A program made the position numbers and the translations under genes. A stretch of 10,593 bases of DNA from Sarocladium kiliense (taxonomy: Eukaryota > Ascomycota > Sordariomycetes > Hypocreales > Sarocladiaceae): assembly GCA_030734395.1 (NCBI GenBank), contig JAUZTG010000038.1, forward strand, positions 1-10,593, given 5' to 3'. How positions within the stretch are numbered: position 1 is the stretch's first letter; every line of letters starts with the position of its first letter. Shown piece by piece: positions 1-8,189 of the stretch. The notes under the pieces are model-generated. The model ran no database searches and was not told the DNA's origin. It saw only the letters and a list, made by a program, of their open reading frames with translations.

Positions 1-924
1 TACATGTCGTGGAGGGGCACAACCATCTTTATACTCGGGAGAGAGCAATGAAAGCAATCACCTGACACACTATACATCGAACAGTATTTACGAGCTTACT
101 CCGCCTCAAGGCAGACTACGTACGGTGTCAGAGGCCCAGCGATAGGGGCGCAAAGGGCAGCGTTTCAAGTGCACCAACAAGTCACCTTGTCTCTGCGAAG
201 GATGGGATTGGATGCCTGCAAGGGGCATGGGCGTGTTCTCTCCCGATACTTAAGAAGGTCCGACTGCCCCCTTGAGCGGTTATCACCTCTCTTCGTTCCT
301 TCATACACGGCTTCCACCCATTCGCAAGATCTTCTACACCCACGCCCCGTTATCCAGATATGAATACCACCGATTGCAACAATTCAGAAGCCTCTGCTAC
401 GAGGTACGAATGGAGTTTCTTGTGAGACGCCCATCCACCTGGAAGTCCGACCGAAGCAAACAGTCCAACTCAAGAGGTGCCCCAGTGTGCATTTCCTTAT
501 AATCTGCGGCCAAGATGCGACAAAGTCAAGACTGGGACATGGAAAGTCAAGGAATCAGGATCGTGGAAGGACATTATAAGGAATGCTGGGCGTACATCTT
601 ACAGAAGACGAAGGACGAAAGGGCGCTCCCAAGCGGGACACCGACCAGGGGATTTATTGGGCATCCGAGACGCTACCAACGGGAAGGATCGCTCTAAAGG
701 CAGCAGGCCACTGCCTGGTCGTCGTCTTACGGTTGAGGATTCCCAGCGGGCATTCTACGGCCATCGACGGGATGGCTCCCCAGCGTTTGGCCATTTGCCT
801 GGAGGTCAAGACCTTCGCCATGACACAGTGGTGCTCGAGAAGTAGTCCACGAATGCGCTCAAGTTATATTACAGTCTCTCGCTTATGCTTCCACCACATA
901 GATGTCCGAGATACAGTACTTAGG
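1..924. other. Region without a recognisable gene
   Basis: Several frames stay open for 60-190 codons here, including a plus-strand frame at about 583-1146 that runs into the left repeat copy. None shows a known motif, a convincing start or splice sites, and open stretches on opposite strands overlap. I see no RNA gene and no clear transposon terminus. It is probably decayed intergenic or transposon-derived DNA. Confidence 0.5.
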
Positions 925-1177
925 CTCGAACATCGGATGTGGAGTGCTGCCTGCAACACACAACTTGCTTCGTGTCAAGCCCCTGTTCGATCTTTGGCGA
1001 AGAGAAGCCGAGTCGCCAAGCTTGTCTACGGAGCATATAAACGAAGCCGTCGTCTGACTGTTGGTTCCATCGCTTCTCCCATCGCACGTCCTTCTTCGGC
1101 CGCTTTTAGAGACGTATGGAAACACCTTGATCGCGTACAAAAATAGCGCCTTCATCACTAACTGTAGGTCGAGGCAG
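925..1177 (-). repeat. Left copy of a ~254-bp inverted repeat
   Basis: The reverse complement of this segment aligns with 9490-9743 over its whole length at roughly 92% identity by eye. It begins CTGCCTCGACC at 1177 and ends GATGTTCGAG at 925. Beyond both ends similarity stops abruptly. Differences are about 14 transitions, 2 transversions and 3 single-base indels. Read on the minus strand it encodes the same peptide start as the right copy (LQLV, MKALFLYAIKVFPY), but the indels break the frame soon afterwards. The element family is not recognised, and which strand was originally coding is uncertain. Confidence 0.9.
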
Positions 1178-1330
1178 TGTATAGGCTTGATACTGGGGAG
1201 GCCTGGTCTCCTGTGGTGTATGATATATAGTGGCGTCGAATTCACATTTACCTTTGGGCTACGGTCCTAGTGTACATTGCCCAATGTTCTGCTTTGCCTA
1301 CAATCACCCAAGTCAACGCAACTACCTATT

Positions 1331-1369
1331 CCCTAAGCAACTTCCCTACGTAACTTTCTTACGTAACGA
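1331..1369. repeat. Three imperfect 13-bp tandem units
   Basis: Three consecutive 13-mers are ccctaagcaactt (1331-1343), ccctacgtaactt (1344-1356) and tcttacgtaacga (1357-1369). The last two share the core TACGTAAC, which contains the palindrome TACGTA. It could be a subterminal repeat of a DNA transposon or a protein-binding array; nothing nearby decides between these. Confidence 0.6.
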
Positions 1370-2154
1370 TGGAACAGCGCGCATCTGATCAGGCTAGAAG
1401 TCCGCCTAAGGCTAATCATATAGGGGAGCTATCCCTCCCGTTGTTTGTTGATTTACGCTCGCCGTTGATCGCATTGCCCCCGGTGGTGTCTCATCTGAAG
1501 CCAATGACTCTGTCCATGAAAGCCATCAGTCGCAAGGGGTCCCACATTTGCTACATAGTCGTCCAGGGATTACCCAGACCTCCGTGCCATAAGCGGCACA
1601 GGTGGGACACCTGGTGCCGGGAACCTAACGAAGTTGCGTTACTTGCTGTATTATTTGATCCCCCGACTAAGAATATGCAATAGCTCACCTTCGAGTATTT
1701 GGAAGATATAAGCGCGCGATAAAAAATATGGTGCATGCCTCGGATATGAGTGGGCATAATGCAGCTGTTCTCGGAGTGTTGAGAACGAGTTATCTCAAGA
1801 ATATCCTCACAAGTGGTGAGGAAATGAGCCGAAGGTAAGTATACGAATCGTGGTATGTTGGCGTGAAAGATATGGTGCTGGGGAGCAGTCTTTTATTTTA
1901 TGTTGCCGAGCCAGCTCGGATATGCTCAGCCCATGATGGAAACTGTGCATCACGGTGCCGTTAAAGCGTGTGGAAAAAGCCGGCTTTTTTCGGTCGACAC
2001 TACGTTGAGAGAAGAAATGTCTAGGATACATCTCTCGTCGTCCGCACAAGGACGTGCTAGCTCACTATGCACGCTCGAGGATAGGCGGTTCCTCGCTCCT
2101 GCAGGGAGTCCATCAGAAGATGTGGGTGGCATCTTCGCACTTCTGCCATCCTAG
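1369..2154 (+). pseudogene. Possible decayed coding region, unidentified
   Basis: An ATG at 1369 opens a 104-codon frame ending at the TAG at 1681. The same frame continues for 14 codons (LTFEYLEDISAR) to a TAA just before a run of six A at 1721-1726. In the next frame a peptide containing KKYGACLGYEWA follows, with further stops. From 1900 another frame is open for 84 codons to a stop at 2152-2154. The pattern of open pieces switching frame suggests an old gene with indels, with the A-run as one likely slip site. I recognise no family. Random open frames are a real alternative, so confidence is low. Confidence 0.2.
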
Positions 2155-2201
2155 GTGCCACTACACATGAAGGGCTCACACACAGGAAGCACGACCCAAG
2201 A

Positions 2202-2618
2202 TCACATCATCCGGCGCTTTCCGATAAAACATTGTACTCCCTGGAAAGCATGGTGACCCTTTTTTAACCAGGGCGGGTCAGCTGTGGAAGACTCAAATAA
2301 CACTTCATGAGGCCGTACGGCTTTTGATGCCATCGAGGTGCCTTTCGACGAATTGGATGCCTCAACAAATGCTCCGGTCGGACCCGACCCAGTGAAAACT
2401 GCCGGAGGCTACTCTCGTTTGGCGTTCTGTCTCACTTGCCGATACAATTCTTGGCGTTTTCTCGGACAAAAGCCTCCATGAGCGCTTTTTGCGGATACTG
2501 CAATTGATACTCGCTGTGATCGATACTCACTGCATTGAAAGCATTGCACTTGCACCAGTCGAGTTATCTTGCTCCGATTTATTGTATCTATAGCAGAGGA
2601 TCCACGCTGAAAGGTTGC
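2202..2618 (-). pseudogene. Decayed ORF with Cys-rich knuckle-like stretch, possibly retroelement gag
   Basis: On the minus strand one frame is open for 69 codons from 2618, hits a TAG at 2411-2409, and continues in the same frame for 68 more codons to the TGA at 2204-2202. The first part reads VQVQCFQCSEY, then a stretch with HGGFCPRKRQ and a basic tail (QVRQNAKRE). QCFxCxxY followed by a later H, C and basic residues resembles the CCHC knuckle region at the end of ORF1 in fungal Tad-like LINEs. The GH and second Cys expected in a working knuckle are missing, so if the assignment is right the domain is dead. The second part is Ser/Thr/Pro-rich and carries no motif. No ATG fits the open frame. 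The gag assignment is inference. Confidence 0.35.
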
Positions 2619-3250
2619 TTAGATTAGTGAGCTATGCGCCCAAGAAGATAATCTCGTCTTCTCTTAACCCTTGCCTTCGCCCCTAGATAAAGGAGAGTCC
2701 CGGGTACACTACGTAAGCGGTGCGGGATGGTACCACCGCCTGGTACCTTATGCGGTAGCGATCAACGAGAAGATCACGGTTGAGGGAGCGGTACTGACGG
2801 AGCAGCGTGCAGAAAGATCCCACCTACTGTCCAATCACCGTGCTCTGTGCGTATTTCGGGCTGGCTCCTGTCTCGCTTGGTGCATTGTCGTCCATTGCGA
2901 CTCGGACATAGCCCTGATTAATGCACACTCGCCTCCTATCTTTGTTGAGTTGATCACATTCCTCTTCTCTGAAGCGTGGTGGGGTGGCCCCTCGTCCGCT
3001 CTGCTGACAGATGCGGAGGGCTTTTCTTGGTACAAGCCTTGCTCAAGCTATGTGTGACGTGAGATCGGCCACGAGCATGGTGAGCCGCCCTATTGAGAAG
3101 GCTATTGTTAACTTGGTCGTCAGCCTCCACAGTGAAGAGAATTGATCATCCACCACGGTTTGACTGGGGCGGACCTTGGCTTATAACCGCCTCTTGTTCC
3201 TGTTTTAAGTGGGCGCTGGGACCGCGAGATAGGGTTACAGTCGATCCGGG
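2619..3250. other. Region without a recognisable gene
   Basis: A plus-strand frame is open at 2671-3057 but begins only at a TTG, and the opposite strand is also open at 2835-3035. Neither product shows known motifs, signal peptides or splice sites. I see no RNA gene or repeat. Confidence 0.4.
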
Positions 3251-3492
3251 ATGCCTCGCGAAGAACAAATGCTGCGGCTGAAACTCAGATCTTGGAGAGA
3301 TTACGCGTACCAAGAACGCATTGAGTGCCGATCCGAATATTACTTTCCGGCGGCCATTGGTGTTTCCATGCGCCGGAGGTGAGTGTACAGACCTTGCGAG
3401 GCTGGGTTATTTTGGTCTTGACGGCTTCCGAGCCTAATGCCTCCACGGCACATAGAGCGGGCAAAGAAAGACGCAAAAATTCGCTGACCTGA
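3251..3492 (+). pseudogene. Possible two-exon gene scrap, unidentified
   Basis: From the ATG at 3251 a frame runs 43 codons with a protein-like composition (RLKLRSWRDYAYQERIE, then SEYYFPAAIG) and meets a stop that lies inside a good 5' splice site, GTGAGT, at 3379. A possible acceptor CATAG ends at 3455, with a CCTAAT branch-like site upstream, giving a 77-nt intron. The joined frame adds a basic tail and stops at 3490-3492, giving 54 residues. An acceptor-like ACAG at 3237-3240 just upstream means 3251 may be internal to an exon. I do not recognise the family. It may be the 3' end of an old gene whose 5' part is lost. Confidence 0.3.
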
Positions 3493-3755
3493 TTGATTTG
3501 AACGGGCGGTGAGTGGATTAGAGGTTAGACAAGGTCTCACCCGCCTCTACCGGACCTGCAATGTCTTTCCCCTGTGGCTTGGCCAGGACCTTAGTCGAAA
3601 GTCGCGAAGAGGGGGTACGTGGTGTGTGAAGCCGTTAGGAAGGGTATGGCATGTCTCCATGTCAACAAGCCAATGTACTGGGAAGTCGGAGACTAGCCCT
3701 GACAGTCTTTTGTATTGCTTTCCTCCCGAATAGTAATACTTCTTTGAGGATGTTG

Positions 3756-3761
3756 TATAAA
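3756..3761 (+). promoter_or_regulatory. Candidate TATA box of the dioxygenase gene
   Basis: TATAAA lies 147 bp upstream of the chosen ATG at 3908 and is followed by a pyrimidine-rich stretch (about 3797-3820). Position and context fit a fungal core promoter, but the motif is short and could be chance. Confidence 0.35.
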
Positions 3762-3907
3762 GCATATCGCCTTTGTCCTACGCTGGCGTCGCGCGCTGAT
3801 CCTCTATCTCCCTGAACTCAAACATCAATCCGGGGTGGTATTTGAACAATACGAAGGCGGATCCTTATTTTACCTTAACCTCCTGGGCTGTGAAGATCGT
3901 CCAAGCC

Positions 3908-5271
3908 ATGGCTATGACGTCCTCTGAAGGAGGCCCATTCCTTGATCAAGTTGTCTGGACTACCCTCCCTAAAGAGCAGCGGCTGGAGCCAATGAGGGTG
4001 GCTAGCAAGTCTTCCGAAGGGCTGCCACGAGCCCTCGACAGCAAAATGGCATGGTCTGGCAAGCAATTTCAGTCTGCTAGAGATTACACCTTGTTTCTCG
4101 TTGACAGGGACATAGATGAGCTGGAACACGCACTCTTTTGCTTTAAAGGTCTGGAAATTCCAGACTTGGACGCGCCTGGACCGTGACAAGTTAACGAAGC
4201 CGCAGGCCTTGGCCTCGATGGCACACTGGTATCTCGAGACAACTTCCCACTGCCGGAGCTGGGACCTAAGTTGGAGGTGCTGCGCCGGGAGCTCCACGAC
4301 GGCAAAGGATTTGGTTGCGTCCGCGGCCTGAACCTCGACAGATACTCGGTGGAAGATCAGACCGTCATGCAACTTGGAATTCAAGTGCATATTGCTAATC
4401 GCTATGGACGGCAGGATGATAAAGGGAATATGATGGGTAAGGTTGCATGCAGTGTCCCTAATACCACGGAGACTAACAGACAGGAGTACACATTATGGCC
4501 GACAGCACTTCTCAGGTCAAAGCTGGCCACCATCGCCACTCCACCGCCCCAATTGTGAGTAGCTTGTATCTAGGTGGCTGCCAACCTCACTGACGCGCGA
4601 AGACCTTCCACAATGAAGAGGTCGGAGATTTGGTGAGCTGGCTGACCAGGAGCTGTGCCGAGGTTGGTGGTCGGTGCATCATCGCATCGGCGCACACAGT
4701 GTATAACGTTCTTGCTGCAAGCCGCCCTGACCTAGTCCGCGTGCTAATGCAACCTGAATGGCCATTTGCATTGTGAGAGGCCTTGGACAATCGGCTAAGC
4801 TGCTACTAATACGACCTTTCTTGCAGACCAAAGTTCCACTACCGGCCTGTGCTCTTTCATCACCAAGGTAGAATCATCATAAACTTTGGACGGACACCAC
4901 TCGTAGGTAGTGAAAGCTACCCAAGGCCTAAGAACCTGCCAGTACTCACTCCACTTCAACGAGAAGCTTTGGACGCAGTCGAGGCTATCGGACGGGCGAC
5001 TCAGCTTGAGATGTGCACAAGACCGGGTGATATACACTTCATCAACAACCTCGCCATATTACACCGCCGCGAGGGTTTCCTTGATGGAGTGGATGCATCG
5101 AAAAAGCGCCATCTTGTAAGAATGAGACTTCGGGATGAGGAGCTGGGATGGAGCATTCCCTCTGAACTGTGTGAGGAATGGGACCTCACCTTTGCGAAGG
5201 GCAAGGCAACCATGTGGCATCTGCATCCCATGCCGGAGGCCTTTTTCCCACTGAGAACGCAGGCAAACTAA
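3908..5271 (+). CDS. TauD/TfdA-type Fe(II)/2-oxoglutarate-dependent dioxygenase, five exons
   Basis: The gene model is exons 3908-4148, 4206-4436, 4484-4554, 4603-4772 and 4827-5271, giving 385 residues. It uses the family's usual oxidative chemistry; the substrate is unknown. Splicing restores the conserved order: FKGLGLDG then FPLPEL (about residues 79-98), GKGFGCVRGL (about 115-125), RYGRQD..GN (about 147-155), RHS (176-178), the iron motif FHNE with H184 and E186, GG then YN, a C-terminal domain with LTPLQREALDAVEA, GDIHFINNLAILH with iron ligand H317, and RHLVRMRLRD (332-341), which supplies the likely 2-oxoglutarate arginine. Introns of 57, 47, 48 and 54 nt carry TTAAC, CTAAC, CTGAC and CTAAT branch sites. 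The first donor (GTCTGG) and third acceptor (AAG) are weak. The start has a good context (AGCCATGG). Fungal homologues usually carry HxD; HxE is also functional in clavaminate synthase. No partner gene is adjacent, so a secondary-metabolism role is only a guess. Confidence 0.9.
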
Positions 5272-5400
5272 ACGTGGAGGGGACTTGATGGTCAGCAGTT
5301 TTTTGGCGAATCTGCTACAACAAACCGCACAAATGGAGGGAATCGTACTGTATCCATAGAGAACCCGACACAAGGAAATCCCACGCTAACCACTACCTAC
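5272..5400. other. Spacer between dioxygenase and kinase remnant
   Basis: No gene is supported. This stretch should hold the 3' UTR of the dioxygenase gene. I see no sequence matching a kinase N-lobe, which would be expected here if the neighbouring kinase were complete. Confidence 0.4.
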
Positions 5401-5694
5401 GACGTTTGTATAAGATCCCCTGTAACGTTTCTGAACCAGTCACTTCTGGAAATCTCACCTACCCTACTGCGTCAAGGGTGAGGTTTTATCCACAATGCTG
5501 GCATTATCCATGGTGATTTGACGAAGTCAAACATGTTCTTAGATGACAGACTCAACCTCAAGCTTGCTGATTTTGCAGGATCATCGATTGACATGGAGCC
5601 CCTCCTCGTTACTGTGACCGTCAGCCATGAGTACCCAGGTGATCTATCATCTACACAAGCAGATATTTTCGCGGTCGGGTCAGCGACGTATGAA
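5401..5694 (+). pseudogene. Fungal protein kinase remnant (catalytic loop to DxxxxG region)
   Basis: The firm part starts at 5482 and reads FIHNAGIIHGDLTKSN (catalytic loop with HGD in place of HRD; Asp codon at 5515), MFLDD, LKLADFAGSSID (the metal-binding DFG is DFA-G), SHEYP, and ADIFAVGSATYE, the subdomain IX region of the C-lobe. This combination matches a fungal kinase family in which HGD is normal. A TGA at 5479-5481 breaks the same frame just upstream of the loop, where LRQG is all that is left of the preceding helix. After codon 5692-5694 similarity ends in a C-rich sequence, so the rest of the C-lobe is gone. The glycine loop and VAIK lysine are not found upstream. A retained intron cannot fully explain both missing ends, so I call it a truncated pseudogene. 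Confidence 0.7.
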
Positions 5695-5924
5695 TGCACG
5701 CCACCCCTCCCCCCGCCCCGGCCTCTCCCTGTGTCACTGCCAACCACCAGACATCCCGACCGCAGCGCGAAGAGAGCCCATCCGCTATAGACCACCAAGG
5801 CAACAATTTCCGATCAGGGGCTGTTCGTGACTGGTTACGTGATTGCGCCTAGATCAGACAATTATATCAAATAATGCTACCTAAAGTTCCGTTTGCTCAT
5901 TACAAGCATCAAGGCAAATGCTCT
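5695..5924. other. Convergent spacer with a C-rich tract
   Basis: This stretch separates the kinase remnant (plus) from the nuclease-like gene (minus), so it receives both 3' ends. About 5701-5732 is dominated by C on the plus strand (runs of 4, 6 and 4 C). The segment near 5860-5880 is AT-rich and could serve 3' processing of the minus-strand gene. No further gene is seen. Confidence 0.4.
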
Positions 5925-7538
5925 TCAGTCCTCATTGCAATGGAACCAGCGTCTCATCTCCTTATAGAACGTCACCTTAACCCATTCCTTAATAGCTCGG
6001 AGGCACGCTAGGAGCTGGTACGTGCTGGCGAGGGTCAGAGTGCTCCCAAGCTGGAACGGCCCCGATATCTCGATGTGGTCGCCGCAGTCACAAGCATAGT
6101 ATATCTGCCACGTCGCGCCGTCGGCCAGGATCAACGGCAATGATACCAGGCGTGCTGGAGGAAGTGTTGCAACGGAGGAGGGCTCTGTTATTGAGGCAAC
6201 AGTGGTCGGGATGCTAAGAACTTGTAAGCCGCGGTCAAATCTAAGCTTTTTCATCCGGATATGCCAGGCTGCCACCCAGATTCCGAGCCGCGCCAAAGGA
6301 TCTCCCGAGACCGTGCCATACTTTGCCTCAATGGATACCGCGATCAGGCTATTCCACACAGCCTTGTAGGCAGTCTGGTTCAGGTGAGGAGGCAAGCCCT
6401 TAGCCACGTCTTGGACAATATGGAGGTGCATCTCGCGAAGTAGAAGCTCCTCGGTGACTTTCTGCAAAGGGTCGTCTGCAGCAAGGTCCAACACAAACAC
6501 GTAGTCGACCAATTTACTCTCGACACGTGTATGCTGGTACTGCTCAGGGATGCTTGGGTCTGAGACGGCTGAGGAGTTACTGCTTAGCAGTGACCGCCCG
6601 CTCGTAACGGAGCAAGCGAGGGTTGGCTCTGCTGATGAGGAGCCCTGGAGGCGGGGGATCCAGTCGAACATAATTGTAGCGGACATCATGGGCTCGCATC
6701 GAACTGTTATAGGTGAAGGCGTTCTTCTGATAATGGCCGGATCGTCACTCTTGACAATGGCACTGAGCGTTTGCGAGATAGTCGGGGTTGCCAAAGGCGC
6801 CGCGAGATTGAGAAGCGGAGTGTGCACAAAGCTGTTCCAGCCATTCTCGTCGCGTTGTCGTGTCTTGGAGTCCTGATTCATGTCCACGATCTCACGTATG
6901 ACCTGCAGCTCTTGTTGGGCATCTTCTAGATCTGTGCAGGAGTAATAGCAAGGAGACGGCGCTAAGGCGTTATTCTGGCTCCTCAGAAGTCTTTCAATTT
7001 CTGGGCGAAGGCAGTCGGGCATGATTGAGATCCTGCACTCGACGAACTTGGAGAGTTTGAGGTGAAGATCCACAATGTCATCATGCGACGGCATCTGCAG
7101 CCCAACAGGGATAACCGGAGGGTTTATGTTGCTAAGATGCACTACTCTGTTCATGAGTTGGTTCGAGGCGGATCGCGGACGGCGACGCTTCTGCGGATGG
7201 CTTGGTCTCTCCTCAGCAAGCTCATCCGTTCTCTCGTCTGCTGACCTCTTGCTTGCCCCCGAGATAGACGGTGTTACTGGGCCGGGTATGATGGTTGAGA
7301 TATTTGTGCCCAGACGGACACGCTTTCGAATGCCGTCGCTGTCGTCGCTCTCAACTGAAAAGCCTCGTTTCTGAGTCTGTGGTTGGATTGAGGACTGAGA
7401 CTGATGGTTTTGATCGCGAAGATTTAAGGAGGCGTGGTAGGCGCTAAAGCAAGGGGTGCAATCGCACATAATGTGATCTTCTTCGTGCCAGTCTGGATCC
7501 TCAACGCTTGCAATCCAGGACTCAATCCGATCGAACAT
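5925..7538 (-). CDS. Fungal PD-(D/E)XK nuclease-like protein (PDDEXK_12 type)
   Basis: An uninterrupted frame of 537 residues runs from the ATG at 7538-7536; only a TTG lies further upstream. The N-terminus (RIESWIASVEDP) is followed by a CDCTPC cluster (about 27-33), a disordered region with two basic patches that could be nuclear signals (RKRVRLG about 71-77, QKRRRPR about 116-122), and a helical middle part. The nuclease-like core begins at DENGWNSFVHTPLL (about 230-243; E231), continues with KLVDYVFVLDL (D345) and SIEAK (E404, K406), which together give the E...D...ExK active-site pattern, then ARLGIWVAAW, WQIYY and a final LRAIKEWV...Y. Length and motif order match the fungal family often labelled PD-(D/E)XK nuclease-like; its role is not established. 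The Gln usually found before LGxW appears to be Arg. The gene converges on the kinase remnant, and a LINE remnant lies within about 50 bp of its start. Confidence 0.85.
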   Translation of the reverse strand: MFDRIESWIASVEDPDWHEEDHIMCDCTPCFSAYHASLNLRDQNHQSQSSIQPQTQKRGFSVESDDSDGIRKRVRLGTNISTIIPGPVTPSISGASKRSADERTDELAEERPSHPQKRRRPRSASNQLMNRVVHLSNINPPVIPVGLQMPSHDDIVDLHLKLSKFVECRISIMPDCLRPEIERLLRSQNNALAPSPCYYSCTDLEDAQQELQVIREIVDMNQDSKTRQRDENGWNSFVHTPLLNLAAPLATPTISQTLSAIVKSDDPAIIRRTPSPITVRCEPMMSATIMFDWIPRLQGSSSAEPTLACSVTSGRSLLSSNSSAVSDPSIPEQYQHTRVESKLVDYVFVLDLAADDPLQKVTEELLLREMHLHIVQDVAKGLPPHLNQTAYKAVWNSLIAVSIEAKYGTVSGDPLARLGIWVAAWHIRMKKLRFDRGLQVLSIPTTVASITEPSSVATLPPARLVSLPLILADGATWQIYYACDCGDHIEISGPFQLGSTLTLASTYQLLACLRAIKEWVKVTFYKEMRRWFHCNED

Positions 7539-7564
7539 CAGTATCAAAAGTGGGAAATGCCAGA

Positions 7565-8050
7565 TTGCGAAATGTTATCCGTGGATGTGCATTGGGATAC
7601 GCCGAGTGGTCGTACAACAGAGCTGCGGACAAAGCAGCGAAGGATGCTACGGGATGGCGCGAGGATAGCAATGTAGGCCCGATGGCAGAACAGGCGCCAC
7701 AGCTCTTCTCCCCAGACCACACTCGCAAGATGGGCACAGAAGGAGGCACACCATGGGGCAAACAAGGAGGCAAACAAGGTATGTGAGACGGAATTAAAGG
7801 CAGAAACAAGGGGTAGAACCCACTGTCCAATACACACCGCGTCCAACAAAGAGGACCATGCAACTACGCGAGGGTTGAGCAAGAGACATAGCGCCATCCT
7901 GGTGCAGACGCGCACCGACAGGTTTCAAGCACTTCCTCTTCAACCGAAGAGTCCCGGATTCGACGAACCATTCCAAAAGGCCGATGACTTGATAATGTGC
8001 ACCTGACTCGAGAGGAACACGACAAGACAGGATAGGACGGAGAGCCAACG
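7565..8050 (+). mobile_element. Degenerate Tad-like LINE remnant (RNase H and 3' ORF2 end)
   Basis: Peptides typical of the end of fungal LINE ORF2 appear in order but in shifting frames. DVHWDTPSG (about 7584-7610) matches the VxWVPxHxG part of RNase H with a short deletion. NRAADKAAKDATGWRE (about 7616-7663) matches the GNExADxxAKxATGW segment. RGLSKRHSAILVQTRTDR (about 7868-7921) matches the conserved SxLVQLRTG block, and FKHFLFNRRVPD (about 7923-7958, next frame) matches FLxxRxVP. After this a CxC zinc motif and HxLxxC would be expected; only a hint remains (DDLIMCT, then LERN). At least two frameshifts and in-frame stops make it inactive. The reverse transcriptase and endonuclease domains are absent, which fits an old or truncated copy. 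The exact ends cannot be set. Confidence 0.65.
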
Positions 8051-8189
8051 GGCCAGCTATCGCTTGAATTGCGGTTAGAAGCCCAATGTTTGTCTCATGG
8101 GCGAGACAATAAGAATAGAGGCACCCCCAAAAGCCCTCGACGGCAGTGGCGCACTAGTAGGTACACAGCAGCACATCGTAGTGCAAATC
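8051..8189. other. Spacer after the LINE remnant
   Basis: No gene or repeat is supported. It may be the 3' UTR of the LINE remnant, but no poly(A) or simple tail is seen. Confidence 0.35.

Noticed and set aside
2671..3057. 128-codon plus-strand gene
   Set aside because: It starts only at TTG, the opposite strand is open over half of it, and the product has no recognisable motif or splice context.
4184..4186. In-frame TGA that seems to truncate the dioxygenase
   Set aside because: It lies inside a 57-nt intron (4149-4205). Removing the intron restores the family motif FKGLGLDG followed by FPLPEL, so this is not a nonsense mutation.
5698..5735. C-rich tract as a CRISPR-like or simple-repeat array
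   Set aside because: No repeat unit of constant length is present; it is only a compositional stretch at the end of the kinase remnant.
6550..7374. Plus-strand open frames across the nuclease-like gene
   Set aside because: They are antisense shadows of the 537-codon minus-strand frame and show no motif of their own.
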